Part shown: positions 1-7,896 of the stretch, in pieces
Layout: each line of letters begins with the position of its first letter
Numbering within the stretch: the stretch's first letter is position 1
DNA from: Acanthamoeba lenticulata
Taxonomy: Eukaryota; Discosea; Longamoebia; Acanthamoebidae
Reading direction: 5' to 3'
Length of the DNA stretch: 14,646 nt
NCBI GenBank assembly: GCA_002179805.1
Contig: NAVB01002908.1
Coordinates: 1 to 14,646, forward strand
Translations under genes and position numbers: made by a program
Notes under the pieces: model-generated
Told to the model about the DNA's origin: nothing
Database searches by the model: none
Seen by the model: the letters and a program-made list of their open reading frames with translations, nothing else

Positions 1-1378
1 ATAAAAATATAAAAAATCGGCTGGCGCAGCGGTAGTGAGAGGACGCAAACCTTGCGGCCCTTCTCCAGGTACTCGGCCACGGACGAATACTTCTGGAGGA
101 TGGTCGGGTCCAACACACCAGTCGGGGCCTGCCCGCGCTTCTTGCTGCGCCCGCACACGAGACCAATGGTAAGAAGAGGCAAAGGAAAAAAAAAAGATGA
201 ATAAATGCACAACAATAAGGGAGGAGGAAGCGCGTGTACCGACAGAAGGAGCAGTTGCAGACGCCGCGGCATGAGGGACAGAGCCAGGTGGGGTCCTTGC
301 GCACTTCATCGAGCGCCTCACCATAGCGGTTCCACAAGCACTGACGACAGTAGTGGTGCCGCGAGGGGCTGTGGCACCGGAACTCGTTGGCGCAAGTCGA
401 CTTTTCGTCCACCGTCTTTTGCCTGCGTCACCGCCCAAGCACGAATGTCGCATCTCTTTAGAGCTCCTTCCCCGCTCCAAGGCGATAGGAGGGCGGACAG
501 GTACCGGCACTGGTGGCACGTGATGCCGCGATCTGAGTCGTAGAGGCGCGAGCCCACCCACTTGTTCTGGTTACGGGCGGCCTTTAGTTCCTCATCGTTC
601 TCGGCGGCTTCAGCTGCTGCCTTCTGGGCCTTCTTCCTCGCCTTCTTTTCCTCCGCCAAAACTCGTTCCTGTTCCTCCGGCGACAGCGTTTTGAAGAACG
701 AATTCTCAGCGTAGGAGCGCCGCGACTGAAGGTGGCGCAACACTTGAGCGTTAGCAAATCAAAATGGCACGTTGTCGCTTTCGTTCTTTTTTCGTTCTTT
801 AGAGTCCGCACCTTGGTTTGCAGACGAGACGAGGTGCGGGTGGGTGTATCGATGTTCCGCTTCTGGCGCGGCTTGTACTTGCGCTTGGGTGTGGTCATGA
901 CGAACGCCGTGCTCAGCGTATCGGGCTGCGACGTTGACGTCGTCAGCGCGTCAGTCTGGTCGCCGTTGGAGTGGACCATGGCTCCTACAGGGCTCGCCAG
1001 GAGTCCCAGTTGGCGTAGCATTTCTTGATTGCGTTCGATGTTGCGCCGACGCTGCGCTTCGTAGTCATTTTCCTCAGCGCTGTCGGCCTCCCCTTCGCTT
1101 GCTTCCTCCTCCTCCTCATCCTCCTCCTCCTCCTCCTCCACATCAGAGCCGTTTTGTCCTTTCTCATCCACGTCCTTGCCGTTGCGTAAGCCTTGTGTTG
1201 AAGATGAATCCTCCATTTCAGTTGCCATCCCAACCGATTCAAGATTTTCTTGAGTTTCGTTCAAATTCTCTTCGATAACATCCTTACGCGCATCTTGCGT
1301 GAGCAGGTGTTCCTCATATGCTTGGGGGTCGTTGCCATTAGCCTCCATTTCAGGTTGCACGACCCGATCTGCCTGCAT
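1..1378 (-). CDS. CDCA7: CDCA7-type zinc-finger protein (zf-4CXXC_R1), 3' partial
   Basis: Exons by reading frame, in transcription order: 1378-812, 725-505, 422-240 and 144-51. A likely donor at 50 (AAG|GTTTGC) leads out of the window, and 355 residues are visible. The start is the first ATG of the frame. Residues 80-92 are a Glu/Asp run, and residues 107-126 match the 'YE..R...I..N...L..LGL' stretch before the zinc finger in plant and animal relatives. A basic segment lies at about 164-185. The zinc finger runs from CHQCRQK (259-265) through YCRQC, NRYGE and CPSCRGVCNCSFC, followed by a PTG segment. Family knowledge: CDCA7 recruits the remodeller HELLS/LSH to chromatin and supports maintenance DNA methylation. 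All three introns (86, 82, 95 nt) restore the family frame exactly. The position matching human G294 is His, and one Cys spacing is one residue longer, so it may be a divergent class II member. The family call is firm; the cellular role is inferred. Confidence 0.9.
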
Positions 1379-1511
1379 TTGCCCGAGTCTTATGCGCCAC
1401 GATCGGGCAGAAACCAACGCTGTGGTGTGTCTCGTCGGAAGGGATCTGGCAGTTCCACAACGGTCGATGGCACAGCCGAGCGATACAAGAGTGGAAAATG
1501 GCGCATTTCTT

Positions 1512-1517
1512 TTTATT
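1512..1517 (-). terminator. AATAAA polyadenylation signal of the TauE/SafE-like gene
   Basis: AATAAA reads on the minus strand about 51 nt past the stop codon at 1568-1570. No other copy of the signal lies in this gap. Confidence 0.65.
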
Positions 1518-1531
1518 TTCTATTCACATTT

Positions 1532-1550
1532 TGTGCACAATACGTGCACA
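1532..1550. repeat. Perfect 7-bp inverted repeat with 5-nt loop in a 3' UTR
   Basis: TGTGCAC (1532-1538) and GTGCACA (1544-1550) are exact reverse complements around AATAC. The hairpin lies between the stop codon and the AATAAA of the TauE/SafE-like transcript. It could form an RNA stem or be a palindromic protein site; its function is unknown. Confidence 0.55.
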
Positions 1551-1567
1551 CCTCTCTGCTGGTGGTC

Positions 1568-3435
1568 TCAGACGTAAACGGGGATGTGCCGACCCAGGGC
1601 AGGGTCTGACCCGTCGACCTTGTTGCTGCTGGTGGCGTTGCCACTGGTCAGCGGCCCGAGCAAGTGCATCATCTCCGAGCCTGTAGAGACACCGGACATG
1701 GAAAGGGATCGAGGCTTGGATCTGCGACCGTAGGGACCCCATCCACTGGAGACGGTCAGGCCGTCGACGCTATCTTGCTCGTCAAGCAAGCTCTCATCCA
1801 GGAGGGCCTCACCGCCATTCTCGCGTCGCTCCATCTTCTTCTTGCCCGCGCGGAGCTCGTCCATGGAAGGGAGAGACTCGTAGCTGCTCATGTTGCCGGG
1901 TTCCTCATAGTAGTCGTCCTCCACGTCATCGTCGTCGTCATCATCGCTATCGAAGATGTAGCCCTTGTTCTCGACGTCGATCAGTTTCTCGCCCAGCTTG
2001 GCCAGTAGCAGGAAGAGGCCCGACGACACGACAACGATGACCACCACGAAGAAGATGATCTCCGTGTTGATCGGCTGCGTCGAGATGGCGTAGATGAATT
2101 GGGCCAGAGCCACAAGGTAGATGGTCACGCTGACCCACACGCGCGACGGCATGAACGAAAGGCACACAGTGCCTAGTGGCGCTCCGAGCGACACGAACGG
2201 CAAAGCGGCCACCCAGTCAAAGAACGCCGGCGAGGCGAACCCGTCCATGAAGGCCACCTTGAACGCGACCGCCACCAGCGAGTTAATCATCTGTATGACC
2301 ACTGTGCAGCCCCATTCACCCCACATAGTGATGAAAGTGAGTCACAACATTGTGAGGCACATTGCAAAGGTAGGGCGTGGCTTACCACCAGTCGGGGCGG
2401 CGGTGTTGACGTGGATGCGGAAGAGGAGGGTGAGACAGCTGAAGACGCTTAGGTCGAGGCCAGTGCCGAACATGGCCGTGAGCATGCCACCGCAGAAGCC
2501 CGTAACCATCAGCACAAACGCCTTCCAGTTGCGGCAGTTGGGGATCTCTAGGTGGGTCTCCTTGTCGCGTTCACGGCTGAGCCAAAACACTGCCGCTCCG
2601 AAGCCGACCCATAAACTGAGCCGGCCGCCATCACGCCACACCAACACAGCGCGAGCGTCAGACCCCAGACACCTCTGAGCGATCTCTGGGCGTCCAAGGC
2701 AAGGCAGTACCTGACAAAGTTCATAATGGCGTCGGTGTCATACACGAACGGTGCGATCCATTGGAGCGCAAAGACGAGCCCTGATTTCGTCCATATGTCA
2801 GCGTTGCGGCATGTGGAGCACTTCACGTGAAGAGAATCATCAGGCACGCCCAGGACGTACCAAAGGCTCCACCGACGGAGGAAAAGAGGATGGCATTGTT
2901 CTCCAGTGGAATGTTCTGGTAGAGGATGGCGAAGCTTGCGCCAGAAAGGACCACTGCCTGTGTGAGCAGGGCGAAGTCGCGTGCCACGCGCGGCGTGATG
3001 GCGAAAAAGAGAGTCATCACGGGGAAAGACAGGCCGCCTGTTCCCTGGGACATGAAGCCCGCCAAGAGGCTCGCTGTGTGACCGCCGGAGAGAGAGGGTG
3101 AGAAGCGGGAGGGGGAGTCGGTGGACTGCAGTTGGTGGTCCGGCAGTAGTAGTACCAAAGAGCATAGCGACGACGAGGAAGTAACGATCAAGGAAGAGGT
3201 GCCACAAGTGGAGGCCGCCTACGCAGGGGAACCACACTGCCCAGACGAGGATGAGGGGCAGAAACGTGGCGATGTACCAGGGCCGTTTGTGGATGAAGTG
3301 AGCGTAGAAAGGTGTCCGTCGCCACCACGACTTCTTTTTGGCTCCGCCTCGCTTCTTTGTGGTGTGCAAATCGTAGCATATTCGGAAGGGGAGCTGCCAG
3401 AGCTTGTGTAGGCCCATCGCCCAATTGCAGCGCAT
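1568..3435 (-). CDS. TauE/SafE-family multi-pass membrane transporter
   Basis: Exons: 3435-3156, 3073-2861, 2780-2711, 2615-2386 and 2301-1568, giving 508 residues. The introns are 82, 80, 95 and 84 nt and all phases agree. A basic cytosolic N-terminus (about 28-52) is followed by a first hydrophobic helix at 54-72. The two glycine-rich repeats typical of this family appear as GFMSQGTGGLSFPVMTL (99-115) and GFCGGMLTAMFGTGLDLSVF (227-246). Further helices lie at about 126-143, 155-172, 183-200, 268-284, 296-314, 318-336 and 343-365. The C-terminal tail is cytosol-like: a run of eight Asp from residue 383 after FDS-D, then a Ser-rich region. Family knowledge: TauE/SafE proteins move sulfite, sulfoacetate or related organic anions across membranes. 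The substrate here cannot be read from sequence. The ATG at 3435 is the first in frame and puts the basic segment before the first helix. Confidence 0.86.
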
Positions 3436-3593
3436 GTTGCGAGACGGAAAATCGAATCGGAAGACAGAAGATGGAAGTGATGTCCTTCACAGCGTTAGCT
3501 TCTACTCCCCTAACATCCGATCAGCAGCAGATGGAACAACAAAAACAGAAGCAGGCTTAACGGCGGTTGCCAAGCTTCTTCTTTCCCACCTAT

Positions 3594-3638
3594 TCTTATT
3601 TTGTATTTTTTTATTTTTATTTTTATTTTTTTATTTTC
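3594..3638 (-). terminator. A/T-rich tract with several overlapping AATAAA signals
   Basis: On the minus strand this is a run of AATAAA-like hexamers separated by A runs, starting about 15 nt past the stop codon of the EDEM-like gene (3653). It is the likely polyadenylation region of that gene. The rest of the 217-bp gap to the TauE-like start (3436-3652) shows no coding sequence. Confidence 0.6.
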
Positions 3639-3652
3639 ACCTCGCCGTGCGC

Positions 3653-5937
3653 TCAGTCCGTGGGCGAGTAGGACTTGGGTCGTATGTCGAGAAGTAGATC
3701 CGGTGGTATGTGTAGTGGGTGGAACAGGCTTTTTCGTCGAGCATGATCTTGCAGTGCAGCGCACCTCGGAGCGGGTCCGGTGTAGCGCTCGCGCTCCTCT
3801 TCAGGCATTTGGCCAGCATAGGTGACCGGGAAGACGTGACCCTCAGTGTTGAAGATCCAGTTGCCTTGGTTGATGAAGTTGTCTTCATCAAATAAAAGGT
3901 AGAGGTACTGTGCACGCATTGGCAAGTCAATGACCCCATTCATCAGCGTGTGGTGAGAAATTCACACCTTGAGGGTCTCGCTGATAAAGAAGCTATCCAT
4001 CTGGTCTTCTGTCTGGCGGTTGGAGACGTGCGCAATGGCGGCGAAGCCGCACTTCACCCGGCAGTGCCGCTGCAAGCTCTCTACGATTTCCTTCCCCACC
4101 TGCAGGTAGGACTCATCCTTCGTGGCTCGGTACAGGTACCTGACCACCCCGAATGAGTGGAGGTCCAAGGCCGAGCGGGATGGGACGAAGGCGCTGTACC
4201 AGGTGCTCTCGGGAAATTCTGGCCGGAGCGGGTAATTGCCGTAGTGAGGTTCCTGCGTGCGATGCTTGTACACGTCGGGGATGAACCCATAGTGTCGCCA
4301 CATGCTGTGGTAGGCCGCAAACATGTGCGTGGCATTGGCCACGTCGCCGGCCAGCACCTGTTCAAGCAAGAGAGAGAGAGAGCAACAACTTCAGCGTGCA
4401 GAAACGAACGCACTTGCGAGCAAATAGTCGAGGTGCGCGGACGGGCGCGAACCATGAGCCCCGGGAAGAACGCCTGGAAGGTGTCGACCCAGTTGCGCGA
4501 TGGCCGCCCCGTATCCATATCCACGTCGATGTACCAGTGGTCATTCTTGACATACCGCAGGATGGAGCTGTAGGCCTGTGTCGGTGGCTCTGTCAGGTTC
4601 ACAAGCGCGAGTTGTGGTCGGCGCTCACATACCTCATCCCACATGCGCCAGTACTTGGGATCACCCGACATGATGTAGTACTTGAGGAGGTACTCGTAGA
4701 AGGAATCACTGCCGCTGCCTACGCCGGCACTCGTGACATGAGGATCGCGCACCCACTTGCCCGTGCTGCGGTTCATGAGACTGCCCACCAGATTCAGCTT
4801 CGAGCGTCGCTCCCAGAAGGCATCCACTGCCCTCTCGGCCGCTGCCTGCGCAGTTGGCTCACCTGCCCGTTAAGTTGCCGTGGGCGCTGCTCACAGTGGG
4901 AATAGGTGATAACCTGGAAGCGGCCATCATTGGCCAGGTGAGAGAGGAGTCCGAATTCGAGCAGGAACGTCGTGCCCGCGGCCAAGTTGATCCATGCATT
5001 ACCCGACGTCTTACGGGTGCGGAGGTTGATCTGCTCGGCGATGAACCACGAGGTGGCTAAAGATCATGAGAAGTGAGCTTAGGGCAACAGAAAAAAGAGG
5101 GATGAGGGTGCCCTAGACGCTGGGATGTCGCTGTCACCAAAGGCCGATAGTAGAATCTCGCCAAACTCCACCGCCAGCTGAAGGAGCCCACCGCCGTAGT
5201 TTGGATAGAGCCCCAGCTCGGGATCGGAGGCCAGCACATGAGCCGACAGGAGGCCTATTGATACCATCTATGAGCGCCCTCCGACAAGCTTACGATGCTT
5301 GTACACACAACAGAGCGAAAAGGTCCTGAATGGGAGGCGTACCACCGAGCACGCGAATGTTGGCCTCAAAGACGGAGACGATGGCATCTTGCCAGAATAC
5401 GTTGGCCACTACCCAGTCCACCGCTTGCTTAAACTCGGCGGCTTCGCCCATCACAGCCAGCGTGGAAAGCGACTCGATGAGGGTGAGCGCGTAGCGGCCC
5501 ATGTGGAAGTCGATGGGCTTCTTGCGGTAGGGCCCGCAGCTCTGCGGCGCCAGTTGGTCTGCTTGCGGCACAATGGGCAGTTTGAGGAGAGGAAAAAAAG
5601 ACAGAAGGAGGAGGGTGCAAAAGGGGGTGGAAGAGAACCTGCGGGGAAGGCGTGGTTCATGTAGTTCTTGTACGCGTGGTGGAACATTTCCCGTACCACC
5701 GCCCTGACATGCCTGGTGTGAGGCTTTGCTGTGTGTGGCGCGGAGGAAACGTAAGCGGTACCTCATCTCGAGCGTGGTGAGGTTGCTTGCATCGAACGTG
5801 GCGAACTGTGAGAGCTCTGCACTCCCGCTTTGTGGTTCCGGAGATGGCGACACGGTCGGCAACCAGAGTATGCACACAAGCAGGGCGAGCAGATGGCCAT
5901 CTGGTACCTGCTTCCCCAGGAGGCCGTGCCTCCACAT
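3653..5937 (-). CDS. EDEM-like GH47 alpha-mannosidase (ER-associated degradation)
   Basis: Exons: 5937-5762, 5712-5639, 5558-5343, 5254-5138, 5056-4914, 4845-4633, 4575-4453, 4357-4200, 4139-3968 and 3907-3653, giving 548 residues. The ATG at 5937 puts a signal peptide (hydrophobic core about 15-31) at the N-terminus. GH47 landmarks in order: MFHHAYKNYMNHAFPADQL, ALTLIESLSTLAVMG, SVFEANIRVLGG (145-156, with the conserved acid Glu148), GSDSFYEYLLK (Glu293), AFFPGL, YPLRPEFPEST (Glu401, Glu404), MDSFFISET and the calcium-site NTEGH (about 484-488). Family knowledge: EDEM proteins trim mannose from misfolded glycoproteins in the ER and mark them for degradation. The order and spacing fit EDEM better than Golgi mannosidase I. 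Introns 4576-4632 (57 nt) and 4140-4199 (60 nt) are stop-free and in frame; EDEM alignment says both are removed. The usual cysteines before LLLEF are not present (SGNAW). The C-terminus has no KDEL-type signal. Confidence 0.91.
4369..4382. repeat. Short (AG)n repeat in an EDEM-like intron
   Basis: Seven AG units on the plus strand. On the coding strand it is a CT-rich polypyrimidine tract 10 nt before the acceptor of intron 4358-4452, so it probably helps splicing. Confidence 0.8.
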
Positions 5938-6020
5938 CTTGCAGGTCGCCCACAGCAAAAGGAAACGCAAAAAGAAAATGCAATTGAAGAGAAACGGAAA
6001 CTTGTGACGACTGCCCACGG

Positions 6021-6024
6021 TCAT
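6021..6024 (-). other. ATGA overlap: RAD51C stop and an in-frame upstream ATG of the EDEM-like gene
   Basis: TGA (6023-6021) ends RAD51C. ATG (6024-6022) overlaps it and is in frame with the EDEM-like start at 5937, with 29 stop-free codons between. The 83-bp gap (5938-6020) is pyrimidine-rich on the minus strand and holds no AATAAA. The start at 5937 is preferred because it gives a normal signal peptide. Confidence 0.6.
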
Positions 6025-7754
6025 GCCGCAGGATGGGCGGGGACACTTCGAATGCCGTCCGTGAGAATGACGAACGGGACGGTCTTGCTCTCCTGGGAGG
6101 GGCACTTGTGCAGGTGCGCGTAGCGCTGGCCGTCGCGCCAGTAGAGGATGATTCGGTTGGTGCAGGCGTGCGCCCAGCTCTCGCCCAGAGCCGGGATCAG
6201 CTGGTTACTGCTGCTATCGCCCATGAGCGCGCTCCCCGGATTCCGTTCCGTCACCTTGGTCGTCACTTGGTTGATCAACACCACCTGCGCGGCGAATGTC
6301 AGCACCACTTGGCTGGGTAATAGACGCATGGCGGGGAGGGGGCGCACTGCTAGACGGAACTCGTCGGCGAGCGACATAAGAGTCTGAGCCATGCTTGTCA
6401 GGACACGGGTGCGTGCGATGTAGTCGTCGAAGTCGTGTCGGAAGTGAAAGGTGACGCTATCAATGACCACCAGCTGAACCTATCTCCACGCGAATTGGCG
6501 GTCGCTCTCCCTTTGTCAGGCACTCTCTCCAGTCGGACGACAGGCTGAACTCAAAGTACCTGAGGGTGCTCCCGTAGGAAGGCGGGGAGCGTGTTCAGGA
6601 GTGCGATCTGCTCCACATAGCCGTGTATTCGGTAGTAATGGATGCTGCGCAGCATGTCATCCACATTGAGGGCTGCAGCAGCCCGCAGTTTCTCAGGTTC
6701 GTTGCTCTCCTGAGAGACAGAGAGAGAGAGAGAGAGAGCAAGCGCCACGTAAGAAAGATACCAACAAATGGAGCTACAACGGATCCTGCCGGGCCACGCG
6801 GACGAACCTGTGCCTGCTGCTGCAAAAAATTGATGATCGCCTGTGCCATCTCGATGACTCGTTCCACAGCGAAGCTGCCCTCTGTGTCTGGACGCGGGCG
6901 CGCGCCAAATTACGCATACCAAGTCAAAACCCTATCCTTTTTCATGCATTACGCGAAGCAGAGTGATGTACCAATGTAGATGCAGTGTCCCCCCGAACCG
7001 CCAAACTCTTTGGGGATCTGTACTGACGTGGCTAGCTGCATTCTGTGCACGCATTTGAGCCAGAACGTACATGGGTGAGGTGCACTCTAGAAACACAAGC
7101 AGAACGAGCTAGAGAGAGGGAGAGAGAGAGAGGAACAAGCTGACCGACGCACCCAAGCTGTGTCTTTCCAATTCCGGGCACGCCGCCTGATGGAAGCACG
7201 CAGTAGTAGTAGGAGGAGTCAGGGCACGCCACTAAGAAGAAAGAAAGGTGGGTGTGTACAGAATTCGGTGAGTTGCCCCACAGGCACGCCCTCGCCCAGC
7301 ATCTGGTCCATGTCCGCGCACAGCGTGCGTACAAACCGGTTCTCCGTCTGTGTTATCATCTCGAATGCAGTCTTGCCCTCTACCCTTGCACAGCAGCCCT
7401 TTAGCAACTCACCGTACGTCCTACGCATACGAGGGGAGAAAAGAAGAGGTGCACCTGATAGAAGAGAACCGCTCGTGGTGCGGCTCACCCCCGTGTTCTC
7501 CTTGATCGTTCGCAGAATGCTTAACGCCTCCTCCTGCGTAACACGTAGTTCTGTCGCGGCAGAAGGAACAGTTGAACCGTGTGTAAATTACGGTTCAATT
7601 TACAAGTCGAAACCAAAGACGAACCTTTGGCCAGCTCCACGGCTCGGTACCCGTCGAAATCGCGCACATCACGAAAACCTGCATGAACGATCTTATTCTT
7701 AAGAGTGGGCGGCAGAGGTAGTGTGGTGATGTCTCGAGCCGGCCTTCCTTGCAT
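6021..7754 (-). CDS. RAD51C: RAD51C recombination ATPase
   Basis: Exons: 7754-7625, 7550-7489, 7398-7260, 7186-7153, 7042-6972, 6887-6808, 6709-6560, 6479-6348 and 6284-6021, giving 353 residues (human is 376). The N-terminal helix-hairpin segment (about 11-65, LPLPPTLKNKIVHAGF) is as in RAD51C. Walker A is GVPGIGKT (112-119), then CIYIDTEGSF (142-151), Walker B LVVIDS (225-230), FRHDFDD (235-241), and INQVTTK followed by PALGESWAH and YWRDGQR. These match RAD51C rather than RAD51 or DMC1. Role (family knowledge): subunit of the BCDX2 and CX3 paralogue complexes in homologous recombination. Walker A sits on a 34-nt exon. Introns 7399-7488 (90 nt) and 6285-6347 (63 nt) are in frame and stop-free. 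The second is removed by alignment; the 3' edge of the first is uncertain (7399 or up to 30 nt further into the coding sequence). The human C-terminal basic nuclear signal is not seen. The start is the first ATG in frame. Confidence 0.93.
6719..6738. repeat. (AG)10 repeat in a RAD51C intron
   Basis: On the coding strand it is a pure CT tract just before the acceptor of intron 6710-6807, so it doubles as the polypyrimidine tract. It may vary in length between strains. Confidence 0.85.
7111..7132. repeat. Interrupted (AG)n repeat in a RAD51C intron
   Basis: AG repeat with one GGG interruption inside intron 7043-7152, the longest RAD51C intron. On the coding strand this CT tract lies near the donor rather than the acceptor, so it is not the acceptor's polypyrimidine tract. 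Confidence 0.8.
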
Positions 7755-7896
7755 CCTTCTTATTCTGGTGTGCCGATCAAGCTCTTCGTTCCGGATCAAA
7801 TTTGTTAACAAGCTTTTCCAAGAAATTTTTCACTAAAGGAAAACAAAAAAGAGAAAACCTTTAAAATCGAAACCACAACCGAGACTCAACCACAAG
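7755..7896. promoter_or_regulatory. Shared divergent promoter region of RAD51C and the HSDL2-like gene
   Basis: Only 142 bp separate the two start codons, which face away from each other. The region is much more A/T-rich than its surroundings. It holds an A-rich stretch (about 7833-7868) and a TATA-like CTTTAAAAT (about 7859-7867) 30 nt before the plus-strand ATG. That spacing implies a very short 5' UTR if the element is used. No TATA element is obvious for the RAD51C side. Confidence 0.5.

Larger units (their letters stand above)
1379..1567. other. Intergenic: TauE-like gene 3' end and CDCA7-like gene promoter side
   Basis: This is a 189-bp gap between two minus-strand genes. It holds the 3' UTR of the TauE/SafE-like gene, with an AATAAA signal and a small perfect hairpin, and whatever promoter the CDCA7-like gene uses. 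I see no clear TATA element and no separate gene. Confidence 0.6.

Noticed and set aside
584..811. Read-through of the first CDCA7-like exon to a stop at 584
   Set aside because: After LQTK the frame loses family character. Splicing 812 to 725 continues into the conserved zinc finger.
1105..1140. CTCCTC repeat as a microsatellite
   Set aside because: It encodes the Glu/Asp run of the CDCA7-like protein, a common feature of nuclear proteins.
2121..2678. Plus-strand open frame (185 aa)
   Set aside because: Antisense to TauE/SafE-like exons and introns; no recognisable motif.
3594..3638. T-rich tract as a transposon poly(A) tail
   Set aside because: No element body, target-site duplication or open frame adjoins it, and it fits the polyadenylation region of the EDEM-like gene.
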